A DNA stretch of 64,000 bases from Rhinopithecus roxellana (lineage: Eukaryota > Chordata > Mammalia > Primates > Cercopithecidae): the NCBI RefSeq assembly GCF_007565055.1, contig NC_044562.1, forward strand, positions 59,219,386 through 59,283,385. Reading direction: 5' to 3'. The notes under the pieces are model-generated. The model saw only the letters and a program-made list of their open reading frames with translations. It did no database searches and was not told the origin of the DNA. Position numbers and translations under genes: made by a program. Positions within the stretch are counted from its first letter, which is position 1. Each line of letters begins with the position of its first letter. Below are positions 1 to 10,379 of this stretch, one piece after another.

Positions 1-1218
1 TATCAAACCTTCTAGCAGAACTGCAGGTTAAATGCTCGGCATTTTTGTCCATCCCACCACCGCAGAGGTCCCCAGATGGAGCAGCCACAACTTTACCCGG
101 AGGAGGCTCTCAAGCACAGGCCAACACCCTCCCAAGACTCAGTCCCGAACTGTGGGTTTCTCTGGACACAGTGGCTGCCGCTGAGAGGAGGGACCTGAAG
201 TGGTCCTTGGCCTCTGGCCGCCCACCCCCAGAGCCCCACAGGGAGACCCCGCCTCTGATGTTGGTCAGAGCCCAGGGGCCTCTCTTACTGTACAAGACAA
301 CGCACCATCCATGTGTCCTGAAGAGAGTGCCTGCTTAGCATGAATCCTGACACTCACGAACCACCGAGGTAGTGTTTTAAATCAGATCTCTGCTGATGAA
401 TGTCTGCGGATGGACGCACGATAGGTCCCAGGGAATGTCAGAGGTCGCCTTGATGCCTGCGTGCTTCATGCCGTCTTCTCTGACCCTGGCTGCTTCCTGG
501 CAGGCTCATCTCAGTGTGGAATCTGATGTCCAACCAGGAACCCACTGTCAGCTCCACCTCTGGAGATGCTGAGGGCGGGGTCGGGCCCCATGGCACGTCC
601 GGAAGTAGCATGGGTGGAGGTGGTAACTGTGCGTCTCTCCATCTGCCTGGCCAGCACTCCTTCCACGGTGTACCTGAAGGCAAGGCATAGCTGCATTCTG
701 GTTGCTAAGAAAATGACTCATACCGTGAGTGGAGGGGTCTGAGTAGTATCTATACACTATTTTTTAAAGCACTATGAACAATATGTCTACTGACACAGAG
801 ATTGTCAGGGAAACAAGTTTACTTAATGTTGCATATACTCACCATGGTTACCACTTGGCACAAATACTAAGTATTTATATCAATAGGATAAAGTTCAGAT
901 AATCACTGTAATGTGCATTTTACTGAGACAAATCCGTTGAAAACACAAGATTAGTCAGGCAGGTCACGAGAAGGCATTTTCCCAGGGGTGTAGTGATCTG
1001 ATGGATTCAAAATAGATTTATAATTGATTGGAAGCCGTTCACCCCCAACAGCTTCAACTTCATGTTCAGAAGAGATTCCCCTAAATCGAGAAGTCACAGA
1101 AAAAAATTCCTACCAAAAATCAATATGCAAAACATCACGGCATCCCCCAGGACGGTGCTGAAGATGGTTCTCTGTAGGAGGGTCCCGTCCTGAGCACACC
1201 CAGGCTCCAGCCTCGACA
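1..1218. other. Unique intergenic sequence, no gene recognised
   Basis: No repeat family, RNA gene or domain could be recognised. The longest open frame (45-338, 97 codons) is proline/serine-rich and low in complexity, and it has overlapping antisense frames, as expected by chance in GC-rich DNA. Base composition turns AT-rich after about 740. Confidence 0.6.
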
Positions 1219-1436
1219 GACCTGCAGCATCGGGATTCGGGATGAAGTCCTTCCCGCCCACGGAAACCCTGTTTGTCTAACACAGATCTCCCGAGGTGCC
1301 CTCAGAGTCCGTAAGTCACTATTCCAAGACCTGCAGCCTCGGGATTAGGGGGAACGTCCTTCCCACCCACAGAAACCCTGTTTGTCTAACATAGATCTCC
1401 TAAGGGGCCCTCAGAGTCCGTAAGTCATGATTCCAA
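1219..1436. repeat. Two-copy 109-bp tandem duplication
   Basis: Copy one (1219-1327) and copy two (1328-1436) both begin GACCTGCAGC and both end in ATTCCAA. They align without large gaps and differ at roughly a dozen positions. The shared core includes AAACCCTGTTTGTCTAACA. The duplication is diverged, so it is not brand new. No coding frame is conserved across the two copies. Confidence 0.9.
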
Positions 1437-1984
1437 TTACAGAACTGTCTTTCAAACAGTAATTTCTAAAAATGTAATCATAGGTCACAATGACTACTCT
1501 GTTTACGAAGAAATTTTACTCGTATTATGCTTTTCTTCATAGCACATGATTTCTCCAGCTATCTGTGCCCAGTCATTCTTTCTTTTCTTCAACGAATATA
1601 TCTGTGCCCAGTTCCAGGCCTGCGAAGCAAGGGCAACCAGGAGCAGGTCGTGTCCCTCTGGGCAAACCTGCCCTAGGACAGGAGAGGAACGGGAACTGGT
1701 GGACACACGGTGCCAGGGAACCATCCGTGCTGAGGGAAGAGTGTGGAGCAGCAGGGAAGGAGAAGAGCAGCAGGGCGCGGCTCTGGACAGAGCAGGAGGA
1801 GCAGGAGCTCAGAGCCCTGCAGGCAGAGCCAGCTGTGGATCCTCAGGGCCGAGACAGCAATGAGGGTGACAAGATGACCAGAGAGGCACGAGCAGGAATG
1901 AGAGGGTGAAAGTCCAGCTGGGACCCAACCAGAGGCCTTGGCATTTGAACTGGGGAGTTACGTGATTGCATTTGGAATCTACAA
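1437..1984. other. Unique sequence, no gene recognised
   Basis: Nothing recognisable. A short phrase, ATCTGTGCCCAGT, occurs twice (about 1561 and 1601). Overlapping frames at 1546-1863 and 1565-1909 on the plus strand and 1503-1724 on the minus strand occupy the same bases, so none is convincing as a gene. Confidence 0.55.
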
Positions 1985-2921
1985 AAAGAAATCTATGGAA
2001 AACAGCAGGGAGGTTCCTCAAAAAATTAAACATGAATTACCATTTGATCCAGCAAATGCACTCCTACATATCTGCTCAAAAGAACTGAGAAGAGCGACCC
2101 AAGTGGACGCGGGTTCCCCCATGTTCACAGCAGCTTTGCTCACAGGAACCAAAGACGGGAAGCAGCCCACATCCACGGACAGATGGATGGATCCACAGAG
2201 GCCGTCCAGCCATAGATGGAATCGTGTTCAGTCTCAAAGCGAGAGGAAGCTCTGACCCCTGCTACGACATGGATGGATCTTGAGGACATCATGCTAAGTG
2301 AAATAAGCCAGGCACAAAATGCAAACACCGCGCCGTTCCATGCTGGGAGATCCCTGGAGTGGTCAGATTCATTGAGTTGGAAAGTAGAAGAGGGGCTGCC
2401 GGAAGCAGGGGATGGAGAATTCATGTTTGATTGGGACAGAGTCTCAGTTTGGGAAGATGAACAGTTCTGGAGATGGACGGCGGTAATGGTTTCACAACAG
2501 TGTGAACATGCTTATGCCACTGAACTGTACACGCAAAACAGAACTGTACACTCAGAACAGAACTGTACACTCAGAACTGTACACTCAGAACTGAACTGTA
2601 CACTCAGAACTGTACACTTAGAACTGAACTGTACACTCAGAAAAGGATTGTACACTCAGAACGGAACTGTACACTCAGAACAGAACTGTATACTCAGAAC
2701 TATACACTCAGAACTGAACCGTACACTCAGAACTGAACTGTATACTCAGAACTGTACACTCAGAACTGAACTGTACACTCAGAACTGAACTGTATACTCA
2801 GAACTGTATACTCAGAACTCTACACTCAGAACAGAACTGTACACTCAGAACGGAACTGTATATTCAGAAACGGTTAAAATGGGACACTTTACGCTATATA
2901 TATTTAGTCACATATATACAT
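1985..2921 (+). mobile_element. Old L1 LINE, 3' end (ORF2 tail and 3' UTR), with internal minisatellite
   Basis: The sequence follows the familiar L1 ORF2 C-terminal and 3' UTR text. Examples are GGAGGTTCCTCAAAAAATTA near 2009, the stretch ending CATGCTAAGTGAAATAAGCC near 2290, and GTTTCACAACAGTGTGAA near 2489. After the minisatellite the L1 resumes with GGTTAAAATGGGACACTTTA at 2872. The ORF2 frame is broken, so this is a dead 5'-truncated copy. It is probably an L1M-age element. An Alu abuts its 3' end. Confidence 0.85.
2522..2870 (+). repeat. Minisatellite expanded inside an L1 3' UTR
   Basis: There are about 20 units built on ACTGTACACTCAGA. Two unit lengths alternate: 14 bp, and 19 bp carrying an extra AACTG, AACAG or AACGG. 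The ancestral single copy is the L1 3' UTR phrase around ACTGTACAC, which normally leads straight into GGTTAAAATGG. The normal L1 flanks are intact on both sides. The array opens a 190-codon frame (2216-2788) that encodes repeats of a short Cys/Thr/Leu/Arg motif and is an artefact. Confidence 0.92.
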
Positions 2922-3180
2922 CCGCCAGGCAGGCCTATCACCTGAGGTCAGGAGTTCAAGACCAGCCTGACCAATATGGCGAAACCCCATCTCTACTAAA
3001 AATACAAAAATTAGCTGGGTGTGCTGGCAGGCACCTGTAATCCCAGCTACTCAGGAGGCTAAGGCAGGAGAATTACTTGAACCTGGGAGGTGGAGGTTGC
3101 AGTGAGCCAAGATCACGCAACTGCACTCCAGCCTGGGTGACAGAGCGAGACTCTCAAAAAATAAATAAATAAATAAATTT
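2922..3180 (+). mobile_element. Alu SINE, 5'-truncated, plus strand
   Basis: The Alu starts inside the left arm (ATCACCTGAGGTCAGGAG near 2938). It continues through the middle linker and right arm (CACTCCAGCCTGGGTGACAG near 3124) and ends in an A-rich (AAAT)n tail. It abuts the L1 3' end. Confidence 0.93.
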
Positions 3181-3430
3181 AACAACACTCTAGCTACTAA
3201 GCAAACAGCGGGATCCAGAGGAAAGAAAAGCCAGAAGCACTCCCAGTTCTCTGGAGGAGAGGGCACAGGGCTGGAGGTAACTAGGGTGGCAGGTGTGGAG
3301 TAGGCAGGCGTGGGCAGGTGCGGGATCACTTTTGAAAACGGTTGATGGAGCAAAGGTGGGGGCTAGAGGCAGGAAGAATGGGAGTGGAGGCTTGGTGTGC
3401 AGGCACCTGCATCATCCGAGGGTCCAAAAC

Positions 3431-3719
3431 ATTTATTTGAGACAGGGTCTCACTCTGTCACCAAGGCTGGAGTGCAGTGGTGCAATCATAGCTCATGTCA
3501 GCCTCGACCTCCCAGGTTCGAGCAATCCTCCCACCTCAGCCTCCAGAGTAGCTGGGACCACAGGCATGTGCCATCACGCCTGGCTAATTTTTTATTTTTT
3601 GTACAGACAGGGTCTGGCTATGTTGCCCAGGCTGGTCTCAAACTCCTGGGCTCAAGCAATCCTCCTACCTCAGCCTCTCGAAATACTGGGATTACAGGGG
3701 TGAGCCACCAACACCCAGC
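3431..3719 (-). mobile_element. Alu SINE, minus strand, AluJ-like, inserted in an antisense L1
   Basis: A full-length Alu in reverse orientation, from the short T/A tail GAGACAGGGTCTCACTCTGT to the GC-rich head ending CACCAACACCCAGCC. Old-type positions such as CAGCCTCGACCTCCCAGG point to AluJ. Similar flanks (CCAAAACATTTA and CCAAAACAATTTTA) are probable target-site duplications. Confidence 0.88.
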
Positions 3720-3720
3720 C

Positions 3721-4245
3721 CAAAACAATTTTATCACCCCAAAAGGAAAGTTGTTAAGTTCCACACCCCATTATCCCTTCCACTCAGCCCGAGCAGCCTC
3801 TGATCCACTTCCTGCCTCTTTGGGTTTGCCTGTCCTGGACATTTCATATAAATGGAATCCTACAGTATGTGGCCTTTGGGGACTGGCTTCATCACTCGCC
3901 AGAGCATCTTCAGGGTTCATCCATGTTGCAGGAGGAATCAGCACTGCATTCTTTCCGTGGCAGAATCATGTGCCATCACGTGGCTGAGACACAATGTGTT
4001 TACTCATTTCCGTCGATGGATATTCGGGTTGTTCCTGAATTCTGGCTGTTGCGCACAGTGCTGTTAGGAACGGTCATGAGCAGAGTCTGTTTTTACTTCC
4101 TTGGGGTCTCTACCTAGGCATGGGCTTGCTGGGCCACATGGTGATTGCATGTGAAGCTCTTGGAGAAACTGTCACGTTTTCCACAGCACTGCACAGCTGC
4201 GTCCACAAAACAACACCTGGCCCTGCCCTCCAGGCCCCCTACGCA
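3721..4245 (-). mobile_element. Old L1 LINE fragment, minus strand
   Basis: Reading plus-strand, this matches the antisense of an L1 ORF2 end and 3' UTR: TGGACATTTCATATAAATGG near 3837, GTTCATCCATGTTGCAGGAG near 3915 and GGGTTGTTCCTGAATTCTGG near 4027. The short plus-strand frames here (for example 3852-4067 and 3869-4117) are antisense to LINE coding sequence and are not genes. Confidence 0.83.
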
Positions 4246-4689
4246 TGCTGGAGCCCAGCCCCACCTCCGTCCTGACCTTGGGAAGAGGATGGGTCACAAG
4301 CAAGATCACAGAGGTGCAGCAGGGGTGGGGTGGGGGCGGGCACAGACTTCCCGTGTGGACCGTCAGCCTCTCACCACCCTGTGCCAGAAATGCCACGTTC
4401 CCCTTCCTCAACTCTGAGGCAAAAGGTAATCTAAGTACTTTTCAATCTGAAAACGGAGGAGTTATTAATAAATGATTGATTCTTCAGAGAGTCACATCGT
4501 TTCCATTTTTGCCTTGTAACAATTAAGTCCGCTTGCTTTTGAGAGTGACCTATTTCAGTAGACCTGTTTAAGCTGGATCAGCAGCAGTCCTGAGAAGTGG
4601 GCCTGTGCACACGGGGACACTGGCCCAGCTCGTGCACGGCATGCGGTGCTGAGAGAGGAGTTGTGTGTGCAGTCCTCGGGTTCCGTGCT
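4246..4689. other. Unique sequence, no gene recognised
   Basis: No repeat family or coding domain is seen. The overlapping plus and minus frames between 4145 and 4475 are short and of biased composition. Confidence 0.5.
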
Positions 4690-5035
4690 GACTTTCCTAA
4701 TGCACAGTGCAGTCACGCCACTGCAGCTCTAGAGCCCTCAGTGGCTCCCTGTTGCCTTCCAAACCAAACCCCAGCTCTGCAGCAAGAAGTTCCCCCGACT
4801 GCTGCCAACCCTCCCAGCAGCCTTTTCACCAGGTACCCTTTCTGCATACCCCACAGCCTAGGGGTTCCCTACACGACCCCTTCTGCATCCTCTTGTCCCT
4901 CTATGGGCCATGCCCCGCCTCACTTCAGTCTATCTCCAATGCCACCTCCCTCAGGGAGTCCCTCCAAAACCCACCAGAACCACCACAGATTCCTGCTCCC
5001 CTGACTAAAGCAGAGGCTCCTCACTCTCTGCTCCT
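4690..5035 (+). mobile_element. Probable L2 LINE fossil
   Basis: This is a diverged stretch resembling the L2 3' region. It has phrases such as CACTTCAGTCTATCTCCAAT followed by GCCACCTCCCTCAGGGAG (4920-4960), which parallel the L2 'aatgccacctcctc...gaagcc' text. The assignment is by eye and needs alignment. Confidence 0.45.
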
Positions 5036-5062
5036 AGACGTCTCCCATGTCACTGTTGCTCC

Positions 5063-5172
5063 CTGCTGACCATGGGCTGTGTCCCTGCTGACCTTGAACC
5101 ATCTCCCAGTTGACCTTGGGCTGTCCCCCAGCTGACCTTGGGCCATGTCCCTGCTAAAGTTGGGCTGTCAAC
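5063..5172 (+). repeat. Minisatellite, five units of 22 bp
   Basis: There are five consecutive 22-bp units. Units begin CTGCTGACC, CTGCTGACC, CAGTTGACC, CAGCTGACC and CTGCTAAAG, and most contain TTGGGCTGT or TTGGGCCAT. The period is exact with no indels, although the units have diverged by substitution. Confidence 0.9.
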
Positions 5173-6680
5173 CTCGTTCTCTCCACCTCAGCCCTCCAGG
5201 GTCCTTGAAGCCCGCAACTGGATTCCTCCTTCCAGCTCCTCTGATGCTGGGAATCTCAGTGGGAACAGTCTGTGGGGGGCACTGCAGTTCACCCCACTCC
5301 AGCCCAGTGAGAGGGGCATGTGGTGTTTTGTGTGAATTGCTTCCCCCCTCCAAGTCCATTGCTAAGCCACACAGACACAAGAACGGCACCCTTGAGTCTC
5401 TGTGCCGTGTCTGGGGAGGTCAATGCTCTGATGTGGTTTGGGGGCCAGGCGAGGCTCTTGGCCTGCAGCATCCCTCAGCATACCTGCCCCTGCCTATCTC
5501 AAGTGCTCTCTCTTGGCCATCACCAGAAAAATCCAGAGCCGTTTCCTACATCTACCAGGAAGGAGGACCCATGAGGCTCAGCTCCGAGTTACGTAAATCC
5601 AGAGCCCAGTGAGCCACGCACACTCTGGCTGCCTGGGAGGGGGCCGTAGGGGGCTGCCTTCAGGTCCTCTGTGGAAGGATTCCCAGGACCAAGACCCTGC
5701 TGGAGCCGCCCTGATGCTCAGTGAGGGAGGCCCTTGCTGCCACAGAGCAGGAACCCGCTTTGCTCCAGGAAGGCAGATGCCCCGGAGGGATTTTGTCACA
5801 TTTACTGGTGCTTGAGGGAAAGGCAGAGAGGCCCCCCACCCTTGGGACATCCTCCAACCTGAAACGGCTGCCACTGCCTCCCCAGGCCATCCCTGAGCGA
5901 GAAGCTGCACCCTGCCTCTCCACAGCCCTGGGGCCCAGACCTTGCCACCCACAGCCTTGACAGCCAACACAAACCCCAGAGGGCTTTCCAGGCCAGGATG
6001 CAGACGCCGCCCTCAGCCAGCGTACAGGTGTGCACACTCCAGATCAGTCACTTACAAGGAGAACATGCGTGAGAACTGGGAAGTGGTAACCAGACAACCC
6101 TCCACCTACTGCCTCACTGCCAGCCCTCTACCAAGGGAAGCCCCAAGGGAGTGGGCAAGCTCTGGGTATGCCAACAGAGGACCTCAACCACTGTCCCCTT
6201 GGAAGATGTCCCCATGGAGGCCTGTGTGGCCCAAGGCTGCTCCCTGCAATCCCACCCAGACACAGAAAGGCCCATAGGCTCTGCTGGCCTGGCCCACAGT
6301 GACTCCCAGGTGAGGTGCCTGTTCCATGCAGAGTCTGCCATACTCTGGAAGCCTCTTCCCAGAACCCAGAACCCACACGCTCTTCTGACCCTTCTGAGTC
6401 TTCTCCCCAGACCTAGCAGGGCTAAGTTCTGGTCCAGTAGGGGCTACACAGTGTCACATTTGAGTGGCCCTAAGAAATATATCTTCAAAGTTCAGAAAGT
6501 TGAGTTTCTGGACCACTTCTTGGCCGGTCAGAACATTAACATTACTTTAACCCTCCTTGAGTGGCCATCAGCATTGACCATCGCAGTTAGACTAAGGGTC
6601 AGAGGCCACATCAGGTGGGATGACTGCTCCAGCCAGAAGCCAAAGAGTCCCTTCTGCAAGGTAAGCCCCAGGTGGTAGGA
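5173..6680. other. GC-rich unique sequence with overlapping short ORFs, no supported gene
   Basis: Several frames of 60-175 codons overlap on both strands (for example 5145-5612 and 6151-6678 on plus, 5578-5970 and 5660-6037 on minus). None has a recognisable domain, and the overlaps point to chance openness in GC-rich DNA. The plus frame 6151-6678 stops shortly after a GGTAAGCCC site at 6659 that could act as a splice donor, but I see no upstream acceptor or homology to support an exon. Confidence 0.5.
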
Positions 6681-6689
6681 TTGTTCCAA

Positions 6690-6745
6690 CAGGCTTGGGG
6701 CAGAACAGGTACTCCGTGAATATTTGCTAATGAATGATTAGAAGA
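6690..6745 (+). mobile_element. L2-like 3' terminus
   Basis: AGGTACTCCGTGAATATTTG followed by CTAATGAATGATTAG parallels the L2 end 'aggtgctcaataaatatttgttgaatgaatga'. It lies tail-to-tail with the next, minus-strand L2 fragment. Confidence 0.5.
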
Positions 6746-6784
6746 TGAGCAGTTCTCCATCTCTCCTCCCTCAGTTCATCACAA

Positions 6785-7560
6785 GTCCTATCAAATTCAC
6801 CTGGCAAACATTTCTTGAGTGACTACTATGTGCCAGACATCAGGGAAGCCATGAAGATTCCATGATTAGCAAAAACAAATATGACCCCTGAAGCATATGG
6901 TCCAGACAATATGATAAATAATAACCAAATGATCACACAGACTGGTGTATAATTACAAACTAGGAAAGGAACCCAGTGGCAAGAGGCACCTAACAAAGAA
7001 ATCTGACCCAGACCAGGGAGTCATATGAGGGTCCTCTAAGAAATGGTGCCTGGACCAAGATCTGAATGAGGAAGAAGAGTTAAGAAGAAATTAAGAGAGG
7101 AAGAAAGAGCTTTCCAGACAGAGCAGCATGTGCAAATGTCCTCTGGTCATGAGAAGAATGAACATGTTCCAGGAGATGAAAGAAGACAAAAGTGGCTGCT
7201 GTGCCCAGAAAAGGAAGGGCTAGGGTAGGAAATTTGGTTGGAAAGTCAGGCCAGGGCCAAATTGTGCATGGCCTTGTAGAGGTCACATCAAGTAATGTAT
7301 CAATGATTTAAAGGAGGAAATCTTTGAAGAGGACTTGAAGTGCCTTTTAAAAATTCACAAAGAGATGTTGAGCGGGCAGGTGGGTAAGAGAGTGAAAGCT
7401 CAGAGAAGAAATCTGGGCAGAAGAATAAATGTGGAGCCATAAGCATGCAGGTGGCACTGGAGGCAGGGGGCATAGATATGCTTCCCCAGAGCCAGCCAGT
7501 AGATAGAGAAAGGCAGGGACCTAGGGCTGTGCCTGGCTGAACCCTAGCATCCGGTAGCAG
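6785..7560 (-). mobile_element. Probable L2 LINE fossil, minus strand
   Basis: On the plus strand it opens with AAACATTTCTTGAGTGACTA and CTATGTGCCAGACA, the antisense of the L2 3' end. It continues with the ancient phrases CAGAGCAGCATGTGCAAATG (7120) and ATGGCCTTGTAGAGGTCAC (7268). Divergence is high. The minus-strand frame 7300-7677 falls partly within it and is not a gene. Confidence 0.5.
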
Positions 7561-8519
7561 ACCAGAAGAAGATGAGCTCACAAGGGAGACAGAAAAGGAG
7601 CAACCACAGAGACAGAAAGGAGGGAGGAAGAAAACCACAAGAGAAGAGCCTATGTCTCTCCTCCTCACTGCCACCATGCTAGGACAGTCACTGCCTGACC
7701 TTCACCCCGCCACCCTGCAGGGATCTACTAACTGATCCTTCACTCCAATGTCTTCTTCTTGGAACCTACATATCAGCCAGAGACAGCTCTGAAAAGATAT
7801 GCCCTTCCCCTGCTTAAAATCCTTTTAAGTGTTCCCATTGCCATTAGGGTACTTTCCCATTTTTCCCATGGCCCCCAAGTCCTATGCGACCTGCCTTTCT
7901 AGTGTCCATGGCTGTGTGCTGTGCAGTCCATGCTCCAGGTTCAATTCCAGGAGACGCCGAGCCTACTCTTCTGCTCTGCCCCTGGGTGAAGATCGGGCGC
8001 CTCCTTGTCCCCAGTGTGGTTTGTCCTTCAATCAGTGATCAAGGGGGTATCCTGGAGCCCCCAAGCCTCTGCAAGAGGACCCAAGTGCACTCTGCCCGAT
8101 GGTGTGAGGGACTCACCCCTCAGCACGTTGGGAATGTCTTGGCATGTCTCAGAATGTTCTTTAGCACTGAGCAGTCCTGTAACCCTCACTTTAAATTGTC
8201 CTGGTCATCCTATGGTCTGGATACCATCACATTCTCCCTCAATACCCAGGTACAACATGTCCCCTCTGTACCCAGGCTCCAGTTGCTGTGACCCTCTCAT
8301 AGTGCCTCTGAACTCTGTGTGTTCATGGGGACTATTTCAGTTGCAGGTGGTAGAATCCACACTCAGAGCATCTTAGACCCAAGAGGAAATTCTTTGCCTC
8401 CGACCACTGAAAACCATATTCAAGATCTCACAGAACCGAACAGAGAGCTGCAGGACTCAGGGTTCCAGAAATAGGAGCTGAAACTCTACCCAGCATGTCC
8501 TTCTCACTCCTACTTCCTC
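7561..8519. other. Unique sequence, no gene recognised
   Basis: Overlapping plus frames 7884-8291 and 8005-8376 show no domain. No repeat family was recognised. Confidence 0.45.
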
Positions 8520-8930
8520 TTATCAAACTCCTATTCATCCTTCAAGATGCTGTGCAATTGCTACCTCCTCCAGAAAGTTCTAAGTGACTTCCCTAAGCAG
8601 AGTCCCTCTTCATCCTCTGGGATCTCAGAGATCTATCCTGTTCATCCTTCAAAATGCTCTGCAATTGCTACCTCCTCCAGAAAGCTCTAAATGACTCCCC
8701 TAAGCAGAGTCCCTCTTCATCCCCTGAGATCTCAGAGATCTACATTTGTGCCTCTTTTATTGTACTTTTCACATTGCATTATAAGTGTTTTTTTCACATA
8801 CCAACCTCCTCCAGGAACCCAGGGCCTCCTCAAGGACACAGATTATGCTTTCTCTCCTCTCTCTCTCCCGCTCTCCCCGCTGGATACAGCCTATTCACAA
8901 GCACAGTAGGCTTCAACAAACATGACTACA
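8520..8930 (+). mobile_element. L2 LINE fossil containing an internal tandem duplication
   Basis: It reads as the L2 3' portion: TTCATCCTTCAAGATGC, CTACCTCCTCCAGAAAG, then TTGTACTTTTCACATTGCAT, and a tail ACAAGCACAGTAGGCTTCAA. Part of the body is duplicated (see the separate entry). Confidence 0.7.
8534..8747 (+). repeat. 107-bp tandem duplication within an L2 fragment
   Basis: Copy one begins at 8534 and copy two at 8641, both TTCATCCTTCAA(G/A)ATGCT, and both run through CTCAGAGATCTA. The similarity is high (only about ten differences). The duplication is therefore much younger than the L2 itself. Confidence 0.9.
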
Positions 8931-9869
8931 TCAGACGTGGGCTTCTCAATCCTGGTACCGTGTTCTTTAACTCTTCTTTGGACCTGAAGACGCAAAGGAG
9001 CCATATGAATTTGTGGATGGTGGAGACAGCTGCCCTCGGGGCTGTGAGCTGAGGGGGCTGAGCCTCTACAGTGGAACTCTGATCTTGCTCACTCTGCATG
9101 GCAACCCCCACATTTGCTTACTCGATACACACCACATACGTGCTTGATAATTACAGGCTGCTGTGGATTTGTCTCACCCACATTTGGAAGGTCCAAAAGC
9201 AATTACCCTGCAGCCTCCCTCCACTCAGGAAGACAGGAGTAATCAGGGCTAATGACACAGCACTTACTGTGTGATCCTCCTGCCGCTATGCTGTAATTAC
9301 TATGTAATTAAGTGGTCACCAGTTACCATGTAAACACGGCTTACACTGGATGCGTCTATGGCTTAAACAACCCTACAAACTCATTTTAATTTCAAAGTGT
9401 TGAATGGAAAACAGTTGGTTGGCACAGATAGAGAATACCAGGTGGGAAAAATGTGAGGGCTCCTGGGAAAGAGGAGGACATCCTTTCAAACCTCAATGTC
9501 ACAGGTGTGGGGCAGAAAAAGAAACAGAGCAACAAAAAAAGGAAAGAGTACGCAGTGGATTCTCTGCAAGAATGCACCAGGTGCTATATGCAGAAGCACC
9601 TCATAGACTGTAAAGGGCCAGCCAAGTGCTTGCGTGCCACCACACTCATAATTTGGTGATCCCTTACGACCAGAGAATACATTCCAGACCACCCAACAGA
9701 ATGTCATAAGAAAGACCCTCTTTTTCCCAGAGTAAAATAATCTTGAGTCAGGCAGTTAAAACCTTCCACTCTACTGCTGAAAGCTCTCAGGTCTTCAGAG
9801 TAACAGAGAAAGGGAGGAGTTAGTTCTCATGTCCCAATATCTTGTGACTGACAGGATGAGGGGTACTCT
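8931..9869. other. Unique sequence, no gene recognised
   Basis: This stretch is moderately AT-rich. The segment near 9290-9345 has repeated short phrases TGTAATTAC and TATGTAATTA but no clear repeat unit. Short frames on both strands (for example 9404-9613 plus, 9486-9707 minus) overlap and look random. Confidence 0.45.
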
Positions 9870-10379
9870 AATGCCACAGCTAATTCTATGTCAACTTGAC
9901 TGGGCTAAGGGATGCCCAGATAGCTTGGAACACCTTATTTCTGGGTATGTCTGTGAGGTGTTTCTGGGAGAGATTAGCATTTGGATTGGTGGATAGAGTC
10001 AAGAAGACCTGCCCTCCCCAGCATAGGTGGGGAGCAACCATCCGTTGAGGGCCGGCCCAGATAGGACAAAAAGGCAGAGAAAGGTAAACCTGCCTCCCGT
10101 TTGAGCTGGGACACCTGTCTTCTCCTGCCCTTGGACGGCGGCACTCCTGGTTCTCAGGCCTTCAGATGTGGACGGAGCTGCACCACTGGCACTCCTGGGT
10201 TTCTAGCTGCAGGCAGCAGCTGATGGGACTTCTTGGACTCCGTAATTGTGGGAACACATCCCATAACACATCTCTCCCTTTCTCTCTCTCCATATATGTG
10301 TGTGGGCAAGTGTGTGCATGTGTGCCCGTGCAAAAACATCTTCTGGTTCTCTTTCTCTGGAGATCCCTGACTAATGCAT
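9870..10379 (+). mobile_element. Solo LTR, MLT2-like (ERVL)
   Basis: This is a recognisable ERVL LTR text: GTCAACTTGACTGGGCTAAG (9890), GAGATTAGCATTTGGATTGG (9971), GGACTTCTTGGACTCCGTAA (10226), and the 3' end TTTCTCTGGAGATCCCTGAC then TAATGCA. No internal retroviral sequence is attached, so it is a solo LTR fossil. A TG/CT-rich run near 10268-10330 lies inside it. Confidence 0.75.

Noticed and set aside
2216..2788. 190-codon plus-strand open frame
   Set aside because: It starts in L1 sequence and runs through the L1-derived minisatellite. Its second half is a translated tandem repeat.
3293..3987. Overlapping plus frames of 136 and 196 codons
   Set aside because: They are translations of a reverse Alu and an antisense L1.
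6151..6678. 175-codon plus frame followed by GGTAAG
   Set aside because: No recognisable domain, no upstream acceptor or partner exon visible, and overlapping minus frames. A donor-like site alone is common.
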